This document shows positions 43,869-52,876 of a DNA stretch of 64,000 nt, piece by piece; position 1 is the first letter of the stretch; the number at the start of each line of letters is the position of its first letter. The notes beneath the pieces are model-generated. The model was given only the letters and a program-made list of their open reading frames with translations. It made no database searches and was not told the origin of the DNA. Made by a program: the position numbers and the translations under genes. This DNA is from DASSUW01 sp963774155 (GTDB lineage: Bacteria; Actinomycetota; Thermoleophilia; Solirubrobacterales; Solirubrobacteraceae), in NCBI GenBank assembly GCA_963774155.1, contig CAVZDW010000003.1:1-64000 (forward strand), in the 5' to 3' direction.

Positions 43869-44660
43869 GCCGGCCGGCCGCGCTCATGCCGATCGGCGGC
43901 CTCGCGCGGCTGAGCCGTCTCTCGCTGAAGGCGTTGCGAATCTACGACGCAGAGGGCCTGCTCGTGCCGGCGTGGGTGGATCCGGACTCCGGCTACCGCT
44001 ACTACTCCGCCGAGCAGGTCCGGACCGCCACGACGATCGCGCTCCTGCGCTCGCTCGACGTTCCGCTGAGCACGATCCGCGAGGTCCTGACGGCGCCCGA
44101 CGACGACGCGCTGACCGCCGTGCTCGAGGCGGAGCGCGAGCGGGCGGCGCGCGACCTCGCCGCCCGCGAGCAGGCGCTGCGGAGCATCGAGCGCCTCGCC
44201 CGGGCGCCCGGGGCGCTGCGCTACGACGTGCGGGTCGGCCACGAGCCGACCCGCACGCTCGTCGGCCTCACGGCGCCCGCCTCGAGCGACCGCCTGGGAC
44301 CGGACACCGCGGCGCTCTGCCACCGCGCGCTCGGCGTGCTCGGCGAGACCGAGCTGACCGCGCTCTATCCGCTCGACTTCGAGGACACGTTCGCCCTCAC
44401 GGCCGGAGCCGTCGGCGCGCGTCCGGTCGACGGCGCCGAGCTGCACGAGCTGCCCGGCCGGCGACTGGGCCTCGACGCTCCACGTCGGGCCCTACGAGGA
44501 GCTGCCGATCGCCTACGCGGCCATGCTCGAGCACGTGCGCGAGCGCGGGCACGAGCCGCGCTGGCCGGTCGCCGAGACCTACGTCAGCGATCCTCGGGTC
44601 ACGCCGCCGAACGAGCTCGTCACCCGGCTGTCGGTCGCTCTGGCCGACAGCCGGGGTTGA
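43865..44660 (+). pseudogene. MerR-family regulator with GyrI-like domain, frameshifted by one extra base
   Basis: The MerR winged helix (PIGGLARLSRLSLKALRIYD; DPDSGYRYYSAEQV) is followed by a coiled coil and a GyrI-like ligand domain, the BmrR-type multidrug-sensor layout. The frame is lost at about 44467, where one extra G precedes ASTLHVGPYEELPIAYAAM. Removing it gives about 264 residues ending at 44660. The start is the GTG at 43865 (GTGA overlap) or the ATG at 43886, which begins exactly at the DNA-binding helix. It ends four bases from the convergent giant gene. Confidence 0.8.
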
Positions 44661-44663
44661 GCT

Positions 44664-47600
44664 CTAGCGGATGGTCACCCGGCGTTCGAGCGCCTTCGCC
44701 CCCGGTGTGGACACCCGCAGCGCCATCCGCAGCGTCCGCGTCCTCGCGAGCCGCTTGGCGACGGCCCGCGTGGGCTTCAGGCGCAGGGTCACCGCCTTGC
44801 CGGCCGCGCAGCGCAGGCTGCGCGTCGCGACCGTGCGACGGGCGAGCGAGAGCCGCTTGGCGGCCGCCCCGGTGACCTTGAGGGTCGCCTTGGCGCTGCC
44901 GCTCGTCGCGCACGACACCCGCACCTTGAGCCCGCGCGCTCCGAAGGCCTTGACGGACTTCGGGAGCGTGAGCTGTGCCTCGGCGCCCTTCACGCCGCCC
45001 TGCGGCCCGACCAGCGGGGAGCCGACGGTCACGCGCACCGTGGCCGTGCCCGTCGCGCCCTGCGGGTCGGTGACCGTCACCTTCGCGTCGTAGACGCCGG
45101 CGGCGGTGTAGGTGTGCGTCGCGCTCCGGCCACCGGCCTGGCCGCCGTCGCCGAACTCCCACACGTAGAGCAGCGCCGAGCCCTCCGGGTCACGGCCCGA
45201 GGACGTGAACCGCACCGTCAACGGCGGCGCGCCACTGTTCGGGTCGGCCGCGGCCTGAACCGTGGGCGCCTGGTTGCCGGGCGGGTTGCCGACCGTGATC
45301 GGCACCGTCGCGGTGGCCGTCAGGCCGCCCTCGTCGGTCACCGTCACCTTGGCCGTGTAGGTCCCGCCCGCCGTGTAGACGTGCGTGGCCTTCCAGCCCG
45401 TGCCGGACGCGCCGTCGCCGTAGTCCCACGCGTAGGTGAGGTCGTCACCGTCGGGGTCGCTGCCCTCGGCGGTGAACAGCACGCTCAGCGGCGCGTTGCC
45501 GGACGTCGGCGCGGCGGCGGCGTCGACCGACGGCGCGCGGTTGCCGGGCGGGTCGGTGACCGTGACCTGCACGGTCGCCGTGCCCGTCTTGCCGCCCGCG
45601 TCGGTCACCGTGACCGTCGCGGTGTAGGTGCCCTTGGTCATGTACGTGTGCTCGGGGTCCTCGTCGAACGAGCCGCCGAGGCCGTCGCCGAAGGTCCACG
45701 AGTACTCGAGCGAGCCGGCTGGCCCGTCGTCGCTGCCCGTGGCCGAGAACTTCACCGCGTGCGGCGCGGGGCCGGACGGCTTGTCGACCGACGCCGTCAC
45801 CGTCGGGGCCGCGTTGCCGCCGCCCGCCTCGGTCACGTTCACCGTCACGTCCTTGCTCGTCGTCGAGCCCTCGTCGTCGGTCACCGTGACCGTGACGGTG
45901 TGCTGGCCGACCTGCGTGAACGTCCACTCGAACTCCGGCCCGAGCACGGTCCCGCCGGGCACCGTCCAGCGGTAGCGCACGGTCCCGCCGTCCGGATCGA
46001 TGGCGGTGGCCGAGAACCGGGTCTTCAGCGGCGCCGGGCCGGAGGCCGGATCGGCGAACGCCGAGACAGTGGGAGCGCCGGGGTCGCCGCCGCTCTGGAT
46101 GGTGAACGTGGCCGTCCCGACCGTGCCGACGTTGCCGGCCACGTCGGTCGCCCGGTGCTCGAGCGTGTGCGGCCCGTCGCCGGACACCGTCACCGGCGTG
46201 CTGTAGGTCGTCCAGTCGCCGCCGTCGAGGCGGTACTCGACCTTGGCCACGCCGGAGCCCGCGTCGTTGCCCGCCAGCGTCACCGGGGTGGGCCCGGTGA
46301 ACGTGCCGCCGTCCGGGGTCGCCGTCGAGGTCGGGGCCGTCTTGTCGATCTTCACCTCGACCGTCTTGTCGGCCTCGACGTTGCCCTCGGCGTCGGTCGA
46401 GCGGTACGTCACCACGGTGGTGCCCTCGGAGCTCAGCGTCACCGGGCCGGTGTAGGCACCGAAGGCGCCGCTGCCGAGCTTGTACTGGGTGGTCGCGCCG
46501 GCCTCGGTGGCGAGCGTGAGCGTCACGTCGCCGGTGTTCCAGCCGTTCGTGGCGGCGGGAGCCAGCGTGTGCGTCGTCGTCGGCGCGGTCGTGTCCGGCA
46601 GCCCCGCGGTGATGCGGAAGAAGTCGAACACCGCGTCGTCGCGCGACGTGACCGTGGCGTTGCTGTCGTTCGCGTACATGCCGATCTTCGGGTTCGGCAC
46701 GGTCGACAGCGCGGCCGGCTCGCCGTACAGCGTCCACGGCTCGCCCGCGAACTTGTAGTACGAGCGCAGCGTGGTGCCGTCGGAGACGATCCGCATGTCG
46801 ACCGTCGTCGGCTTCGTCGAGATGTTCACGAAGCCGCCGAAGCCGGCCGCGACGTTGTTCGCCTCGCGCAGGAACTCGAGCCCGCGACCGTTGGCGAAGA
46901 CGTAGTCCGCCTTCACGTAGTTGGCGTCGTCGCCGTAGACCAGCAGGCCCGCCTGCTCGTAGTTCTCGTTCGGGTTGAACGTGAGCCGCGCGGTCATCGT
47001 CCAGGGGCCGCTCGGGGCCGGCTGGAGGAGGATGTTCGGGTTGTTGTTCGGCGCGTTGGCGAAGAAGTCGCCGTGCGCCGCCGGCAGCGTGAGCTTGCCA
47101 TCGCCGACGGAGTAGCCGCCCGGCTCGTGCCGGACCGACTGGCTCCAGCGGCACTGGTTGAGCGACGTGCCGTCGAACTCGTCGCTCGGATCCTGTGGCG
47201 CGTCGAGGGTGAAGTAGTCGAACGACGCCGTGGCAGGCAGCGTCCCCGCGGCGGTGGACGCCGTGGCGTACATGCCGATCTTCGGGTTGTTGAGGCCGTT
47301 GAGGTTGGCGGCGTTCCCGGTGTTCGTCCAGGTCTCGCCGTCGGGCGAGCGCTGCGCCTGCACCGTCGTGCCGTTGAAGACGTAGCGCACGTAGTACGTG
47401 CTCGGGAACCCGGCGCCGGCCGCGCTCGAGCCGAGCCCGGACGCGGTGTTGTTGAGCTCCTTGAACGCCTCGAACTGCCGGCTGCCGTTCCACACCATGC
47501 CGGTCTTGATCCAGTTCGCGTCGTCCACGTAGATGAGGAGGCCGGCGTTCTGGAAGTTGACCGTCGGGTTCCACGTCATGCGCGCCGTGGCCGTCCACGG

Positions 47601-50600
47601 ACCGGAGTCCGGGAGGTCCTGGAGCACGATGTTGCGCTGCCCGGTGGCACCGCCGTGGATGTCCTCGCCCGGCTGGGCGTTGAGGTTCAGCGTCCCGTTG
47701 CCCACGGTGAGGAACTGGTCGTCACGGCGCACCACGCTCCAGCGCGACGCGTCGAGCGTCGTCCCGTCGAACTGGTCGTTGCCGGGGCACGACGCCAGCG
47801 GCGGGTACGCCTCGACCTCGACCTCGGTGCTGCTCGAGCGCGTCCCGTCGCTGACCGTGAAGGTCGCGGTGTACTCGCCCGCGGCCGCGTACGTGTGGCT
47901 CGCGTTCGCGGTCGTCGCGTCGACCGTCCCGTCGGACGTGAAGTCCCACGCGTAGGTCAGCGTGTCGCCGTCCGGGTCGGAGCCCGTGCCGGTGAAGTTC
48001 ACCGCCAGCGGTGCCGGGCCCGCGACCTTGTCCGCCGTCGCCGACGCCGTCGGCGCGCCGTTGGACGCGATCCCCTTGCCGATGAAGGTGAACTCGTCGA
48101 GGTCGAACAGGTCGTTCGTGTCCATGCCCGGCCTGCCGCGGAACGTGAAGTACAGGCGGCCGGTGCTGTCGTCGGTGTCGAGCGGGATGGTGACGTTCTG
48201 GAAGTCCGTCCAGCTCGCGGTCGTCGGTAGCGTCGCCGTGCCGATCACCGGGGCGTCCACCGCGCCCATCCGCACGTCGACGATGCCTCCGTCGAAGCCC
48301 GCCGCGTAGCGGATCGTCAGTTGGTCGATGCCCTGCAGCGACACCGGCTCGAAGTAGATGTACTCCCCGGTGTCGGCGTAGCCGACCGTGCGGCCGCCCT
48401 CCGCGTTGGCCACGGTGTTGGACTGCGTGCCGATGTGGTCGGTGTAGTGCTCGGCCTGGATCTGCTTGGGCGTGAGCCGCCGCGTCGACGCGCCCTCGAG
48501 GGGCGCCGAGCCGCCGGCGCCGCCGGTGTCCGTGTAGTTCGCCACCAGGACGAGCGCGATGTTGGCGCTCTTCTCGTGGCCGGAGTCGGCGGGCGCGGTG
48601 ATGGTGCCCGAGCAGCCGGTCTTGCTGACGCCCGGGTGCACGTGGGCGTTGCCGCCCTCGTCATGGAAGATGCCCGGGTTCAGCGTGACCCGGTTGCAGT
48701 CGATCGTGCCGTCCTCGGGATCGGTGACGGTGATCGTGTACGGGATCTCGTCGCCCCAGCCGAAGACGCCGCCCTGGACCGGGGTCGTGAGCGTGACCGT
48801 GGGCCGGGTGTTGCCGGCGGTGATGACCACGCTCGAGGTGCCGGACTTGCCGGTCGAGTCGGTCGCCGTCAGCCGCACGGTGTAGGTGCCGGCCGCGGTG
48901 AACGTGTGCGTCGGGTTGGCCTCGGTAGAGGTCTGCCCGTCGCCGAAGTCCCACGCGAAGTCGAGGTCGTCGCCGTCGGCGTCCTCCGAGCCCGCGCTCG
49001 AGAACGCCACCGTCAGCGGCGCCGGACCGGAGTCCTTGTCCGCCGACGCCTTGGCCACCGGCGTGCGGGTGCCCTTGGCGTAGTCGATCCGGTAGAGGCC
49101 GGAGTCCGGGTTGATGCCGGAGCCGGCGTAGTTGAAGTCACGGCCCCACTCGAGCACGTAGAGCGAGCCGTCGGCGCCCATCTCGATGTCCTGCGGGTGC
49201 CGGAAGTCGGCGTTCGGCATGAACTCGGTGATCGCCTTGGGCTTGCCCGCCACGTCGAGCTCGAGCGTGGCGATCCAGTCGCGCGACCAGTCGGCGAAGA
49301 ACACCTTGTCGTCGAACCAGGCCGGGAACTTCGTGGTGCTCGGGTTGTCCGGGTTGAAGTGGTAGACCGGGCCGGCGATGGCCGTGCGCCCCGGGCCCGC
49401 CGGGATCTGCAGCGGCGGGGTGTTCCACGGGTAGTTCGGGGCGTTGGCGTGCGGCTGGTACGGCCACCACAGCAGGGCGCCGCTGGTCGGCGGCGTGTTG
49501 GCCTTGCCGGTGTTCCAGGCCGAGTCGTTCAGCGGGCCTTCGTCGACGCCGCCACCGCCGTCGCAGTCGAAGAAGCCGCTCTGCGTCTGCGTCGCGAAGT
49601 CCCAGTTCGAGTACGCCTTGTTGTCGGCGATGCAGTACGGCCAGCCCATGTTCCCCGCTTCGCGGATCTGGTTGAGCTCGTCGTAGCCGCGCGGGCCGCG
49701 GTTGGCGTTCTCGCCGCCCGCGTCCGGACCGACCTCGCCGTTGTAGAGCCAGCCGGTCTCCTGGTCGACCTGGATCCGGAACGGGTTACGGTGACCCATG
49801 GTGTAGATCTCGGGCTTCGTCAGGCCCTCGACGCCGGGGTACTTGCCGGCGAGCCCGAACAGGTTGCCCGCCGGGATCGTGTACGTCCCGTCGTCCTGCG
49901 GCGTGATCCGGAGGATCTTGCCGCGCAGGTCGTTCGTGTTGCCCGAGGAGCGCCGCGCGTCACGCGCGTGGTCGGCGTCCGGGTTGGTGCCCGGCTCGTT
50001 GGCCAGCCGGTCGTCGATCGGGTTGTAGCCCTGCGACTCGGCGTGCTGCGAGTCGTCGCCGGTGGAGATGTAGAGGTTGCCGTCGGGCCCGAAGGTCAGC
50101 GAGCCGGACGAGTGGCAGCAGATGACCCGCTGGTGCGGGATGCGCAGCAGGATCTTCTCCGAGGCCATGTCGATGTCGAGCGTGCCGTCGGTGTCGTCCA
50201 CGGTGAAGCGCGAGACGTGTTGCTCTTCCGCGATCGGGTCGCTGTAGAAGAGGTACAGCCAGCGGTTGGTCGCGAAGTCGGGGTCGAGCGTGATGCCCAA
50301 GAGGCCGTTCTCGTTCCCGCGATGCACGGGGATCGTGCCCACGGTGCGCACGGCGCCGTTGGTGGCGTTGTAGTGCTTGACCTTGCCGGCCAGCTCGACG
50401 TAGTAGACGTTGCCGTCCTCGTCGACCGCGATCTCCATCGGGTTCTCGGTCGTGTCGTCGAGCGTGACCTTGTCGAACGAGGCGTCGGTCGGCAGGCCCT
50501 CGCGCGCGGGACCGCAGTTGCCGGGCGCCTCGCCGGAGGCCCATTCGATCGCGCCGCGGATGTGGTCGAGGTAGTCGGGCTCGGACCAGTAGCTGCCGTG

Positions 50601-51566
50601 GTGGCCGAGCGCGGTGTAGAACGAGCGCCCGCCGTCGTAGTTCGAGCACCACGAGATCGGATGGTCGTCCGCCGCCGCCGAGCCGTCCTGCTCGTCGTAG
50701 GTGTTCTCGTCGAGCTTCATGAGAACGTGGACGTTCTGGGGCTCGGCGGTGAAGTTGTACCACTCGTCCTCGCGCACCCAGTCGGGCTGCGGGACGTCCT
50801 TGGTGGCCGGATGCGTGGTGTCGGTGATCTCGACCGTGGCGTTCTGGAACTGGAGCGCGCCGGCCGGGTGGTTGAGGAACCACGCGCCGCCCATCATGTC
50901 GCCCTTCCAGGCCCAGTTGCGGTCGGCGTTGGCGTCGGCGTGGATGCTCACGATGCCGCCGCCGCGCTGGGTCCAGCGCTCGAACGCGGTGCGCTGCGCC
51001 GCGTTGAGGATGCCCTCGCCGTCGGTGTTGAGGAAGACGACGACCTCGTACTCGCGCAGGCCCGCGTCGCTGAAGAGCGTGGCGTCCTCGGTCAGGTCGA
51101 CGTCGTAGTTGCCCGCCTCGCCCATGGCCGGGATGGCCGCACGGCCGGCGGCGATCGCCTCGGTGTGGCGGAAGCCGGTGGTGCGGGAGAAGACGAGGAC
51201 GTCGAAGCGCGGCTCGTCGGTGACGGTGACGGTCCCCGTCATCTCCGCGTGGAACTTGCAGAGGAACGTGTAGGTGCCCGGGGCCGAGAACGTCCGCTCG
51301 ATGGCGGCGCCGTTCGCGTCACGCGTCTCGTCGATGCTCCAGTTCGCACTCGAGGAGGTGAGCGAGTGGGTGGCGAGCGCTTCGTCGAACTCCCAGCGGA
51401 CCGTCGATCCGCTTGGAACCGTGGCGCTGCTCGGGTCCCAGGCTGCAGCCGGTGAATCGACCGCATCGATGACCGTCGGCGCCTGGGCCGAAGCGGCGCC
51501 GGCACCGAACGCCAGCCCGACCAGAGCGGCGATGAGCGCCACGAACAGCTTCGATGTCGTCGACAT
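44664..51566 (-). CDS. Giant secreted protein: cupredoxin, ThuA, sorbosone-dehydrogenase, CBM6 and PKD domains
   Basis: A 2300-residue secreted protein (signal peptide ~1-27). In approximate order: a cupredoxin-like domain (30-118) with His in ATHSLT and the copper loop CKFHAEM; a ThuA/glutamine-amidotransferase-like domain (120-345); a glucose/sorbosone-dehydrogenase beta-propeller (355-830); a PKD domain; a carbohydrate-binding family 6-like domain (from IQAEHYTDHIG, ~1040-1170); a PKD; two laminin-G/DUF1349-like units (FDGTTLDASRW, FDGTSLNQCRW); two Ig-like repeats; four PKD domains; and a basic C-terminal beta domain. No sortase signal is seen. It probably oxidises and binds extracellular sugars or polymers. 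The ATG at 51566 has AGGGGGAGAGGG upstream, and a TTCCG-N5-CGGAA palindrome lies 18 bases before it. Confidence 0.85.
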   Translation of the reverse strand: MSTTSKLFVALIAALVGLAFGAGAASAQAPTVIDAVDSPAAAWDPSSATVPSGSTVRWEFDEALATHSLTSSSANWSIDETRDANGAAIERTFSAPGTYTFLCKFHAEMTGTVTVTDEPRFDVLVFSRTTGFRHTEAIAAGRAAIPAMGEAGNYDVDLTEDATLFSDAGLREYEVVVFLNTDGEGILNAAQRTAFERWTQRGGGIVSIHADANADRNWAWKGDMMGGAWFLNHPAGALQFQNATVEITDTTHPATKDVPQPDWVREDEWYNFTAEPQNVHVLMKLDENTYDEQDGSAAADDHPISWCSNYDGGRSFYTALGHHGSYWSEPDYLDHIRGAIEWASGEAPGNCGPAREGLPTDASFDKVTLDDTTENPMEIAVDEDGNVYYVELAGKVKHYNATNGAVRTVGTIPVHRGNENGLLGITLDPDFATNRWLYLFYSDPIAEEQHVSRFTVDDTDGTLDIDMASEKILLRIPHQRVICCHSSGSLTFGPDGNLYISTGDDSQHAESQGYNPIDDRLANEPGTNPDADHARDARRSSGNTNDLRGKILRITPQDDGTYTIPAGNLFGLAGKYPGVEGLTKPEIYTMGHRNPFRIQVDQETGWLYNGEVGPDAGGENANRGPRGYDELNQIREAGNMGWPYCIADNKAYSNWDFATQTQSGFFDCDGGGGVDEGPLNDSAWNTGKANTPPTSGALLWWPYQPHANAPNYPWNTPPLQIPAGPGRTAIAGPVYHFNPDNPSTTKFPAWFDDKVFFADWSRDWIATLELDVAGKPKAITEFMPNADFRHPQDIEMGADGSLYVLEWGRDFNYAGSGINPDSGLYRIDYAKGTRTPVAKASADKDSGPAPLTVAFSSAGSEDADGDDLDFAWDFGDGQTSTEANPTHTFTAAGTYTVRLTATDSTGKSGTSSVVITAGNTRPTVTLTTPVQGGVFGWGDEIPYTITVTDPEDGTIDCNRVTLNPGIFHDEGGNAHVHPGVSKTGCSGTITAPADSGHEKSANIALVLVANYTDTGGAGGSAPLEGASTRRLTPKQIQAEHYTDHIGTQSNTVANAEGGRTVGYADTGEYIYFEPVSLQGIDQLTIRYAAGFDGGIVDVRMGAVDAPVIGTATLPTTASWTDFQNVTIPLDTDDSTGRLYFTFRGRPGMDTNDLFDLDEFTFIGKGIASNGAPTASATADKVAGPAPLAVNFTGTGSDPDGDTLTYAWDFTSDGTVDATTANASHTYAAAGEYTATFTVSDGTRSSSTEVEVEAYPPLASCPGNDQFDGTTLDASRWSVVRRDDQFLTVGNGTLNLNAQPGEDIHGGATGQRNIVLQDLPDSGPWTATARMTWNPTVNFQNAGLLIYVDDANWIKTGMVWNGSRQFEAFKELNNTASGLGSSAAGAGFPSTYYVRYVFNGTTVQAQRSPDGETWTNTGNAANLNGLNNPKIGMYATASTAAGTLPATASFDYFTLDAPQDPSDEFDGTSLNQCRWSQSVRHEPGGYSVGDGKLTLPAAHGDFFANAPNNNPNILLQPAPSGPWTMTARLTFNPNENYEQAGLLVYGDDANYVKADYVFANGRGLEFLREANNVAAGFGGFVNISTKPTTVDMRIVSDGTTLRSYYKFAGEPWTLYGEPAALSTVPNPKIGMYANDSNATVTSRDDAVFDFFRITAGLPDTTAPTTTHTLAPAATNGWNTGDVTLTLATEAGATTQYKLGSGAFGAYTGPVTLSSEGTTVVTYRSTDAEGNVEADKTVEVKIDKTAPTSTATPDGGTFTGPTPVTLAGNDAGSGVAKVEYRLDGGDWTTYSTPVTVSGDGPHTLEHRATDVAGNVGTVGTATFTIQSGGDPGAPTVSAFADPASGPAPLKTRFSATAIDPDGGTVRYRWTVPGGTVLGPEFEWTFTQVGQHTVTVTVTDDEGSTTSKDVTVNVTEAGGGNAAPTVTASVDKPSGPAPHAVKFSATGSDDGPAGSLEYSWTFGDGLGGSFDEDPEHTYMTKGTYTATVTVTDAGGKTGTATVQVTVTDPPGNRAPSVDAAAAPTSGNAPLSVLFTAEGSDPDGDDLTYAWDYGDGASGTGWKATHVYTAGGTYTAKVTVTDEGGLTATATVPITVGNPPGNQAPTVQAAADPNSGAPPLTVRFTSSGRDPEGSALLYVWEFGDGGQAGGRSATHTYTAAGVYDAKVTVTDPQGATGTATVRVTVGSPLVGPQGGVKGAEAQLTLPKSVKAFGARGLKVRVSCATSGSAKATLKVTGAAAKRLSLARRTVATRSLRCAAGKAVTLRLKPTRAVAKRLARTRTLRMALRVSTPGAKALERRVTIR

Positions 51567-51583
51567 CTCTCCCTCTCCCCCTT

Positions 51584-51598
51584 TTCCGCAATGCGGAA
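51584..51598. promoter_or_regulatory. IclR-type palindrome upstream of the giant secreted protein
   Basis: TTCCGCAATGCGGAA is a perfect 7-1-7 palindrome of the TTCCG-N5-CGGAA form. It lies in the 68-base gap between glcF and the giant gene and matches the palindrome beside the IclR gene at 56972-56986. Confidence 0.6.
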
Positions 51599-51634
51599 TA
51601 TACGTTCTGCCCTGCGGTGATGCTGTCAGAGCGA

Positions 51635-52876
51635 TCACCGGACGTCAACTCCCGCGTAGGCACGGTCCAGGATCTGGATCGTGTGACGCACCGGCAGCTC
51701 GAGGTGCTGCCGGATCTGCGTGAGGCAGCCGATGTTCCCGGCCGCGATCAGCTCCGCCCCGGTCGCGCGCAGGTTGCCGGCCTTGCGGCGGCCGAGCGCG
51801 TTCGCCGTCTCGGGCCGCTCAAGGTTGTAGGTCCCGGCCGAGCCGCAGCACAGCTCCCACTCGTCCGGGACGACGACCTCGTGACCGGTCGCGCGCAGGA
51901 GGTTCTGCGGCGCCTCGCGGACCGTCTGGGCGTGCGCGAGATGGCACGCGTCGTGGTAGGCGATGCGCCGCGGCTGCTCGGGCGGCGGCGGCGACACGAG
52001 GCCGAGCTGGTCGAGGAACGCGCTCACGTCGGTCGTGCGCGCAGCCAGCTCCCTGGCCCGCTCCTCGTCCGGCTCGCCGGCGAAGAGCAGGCCGTAGTCG
52101 TGCATGCCCGAGCCGCAGCCGGCGGCGTTGACGATCACGGCGTCGACGTCCCGCGGGAAGGCGGCCAGGTTGCGGCGGGCCAGCTTGCGGGCCTGTTTCG
52201 CGCGGCCGGCGTGGGCGGCCAGCGCGCCGCAGCAGCCCTGCGCGCTCGGGATGACGGTCTCGACGCCGTTGCGGGCGAGCACGCGCAGCGTGGCCCAGCC
52301 GATGTCGGGGTCGAGCACCTGCTGGGCGCAGCCGGCCAGCAGCGCGACGCGGGCTCGCCGCGGGCCTTCGGCGGGGTGCAGCTCGGGCAGCGGCTGCGCG
52401 GCCGGGACGCTTCCGGGCAGCAGGTCGAGCATCGGCCGCAGCGGCTTCGGCGCGACCTTGCGGGTGACGATGCCGAGCTTGGCGGCGGCGCGGAAGCGCC
52501 GTGGGTGGGGCAGCGTGTTGGCGATCAGCGCGCGCCGCGCCCGGTCGGGCAGCGAACGGTGGCGCCGCTCCTCGCTGTGCGCGCGGAAGGCGGTGATCAG
52601 GTCGCCGTAGCCGACGCCGGACGGGCACGCCGTCACGCACGCCTGGCAGCCGAGGCAGCTGTCGATCGGGTCCAGCGCCTCCTCCAGCCCGAGCTTCCCC
52701 TCGAGCACGTCCTTCATGAGGAAGATCCGGCCGCGGGGCGAGTGCGGCTCCTCGCCGCTCGTGACGTAGGTCGGGCAGGTCGGCAGGCAGAAGCCGCAGT
52801 GCACGCAGCTGGCGATCGCGTCGGCCATGGCCGGGCCGCGCGCGCCGAGCTCGCCGACCGGGATGGCGTGCTGCAT
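51635..52876 (-). CDS. glcF: Glycolate oxidase iron-sulfur subunit, GlcF-like
   Basis: A 413-residue protein with two [4Fe-4S] motifs (CVHCGFCLPTCP near residue 24; CLGCQACVTACP near residue 74) and two cysteine-rich CCG domains (QGCCGALAAHAG; LCCGSAGTYNL), the GlcF/LutA/HdrB architecture. It transfers electrons from the flavin subunits to the respiratory chain. The ATG shares one base with the GlcD-GlcE stop (TGATG). Substrate could be glycolate or another 2-hydroxy acid such as D-lactate. Confidence 0.9.
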   Translation of the reverse strand: MQHAIPVGELGARGPAMADAIASCVHCGFCLPTCPTYVTSGEEPHSPRGRIFLMKDVLEGKLGLEEALDPIDSCLGCQACVTACPSGVGYGDLITAFRAHSEERRHRSLPDRARRALIANTLPHPRRFRAAAKLGIVTRKVAPKPLRPMLDLLPGSVPAAQPLPELHPAEGPRRARVALLAGCAQQVLDPDIGWATLRVLARNGVETVIPSAQGCCGALAAHAGRAKQARKLARRNLAAFPRDVDAVIVNAAGCGSGMHDYGLLFAGEPDEERARELAARTTDVSAFLDQLGLVSPPPPEQPRRIAYHDACHLAHAQTVREAPQNLLRATGHEVVVPDEWELCCGSAGTYNLERPETANALGRRKAGNLRATGAELIAAGNIGCLTQIRQHLELPVRHTIQILDRAYAGVDVR

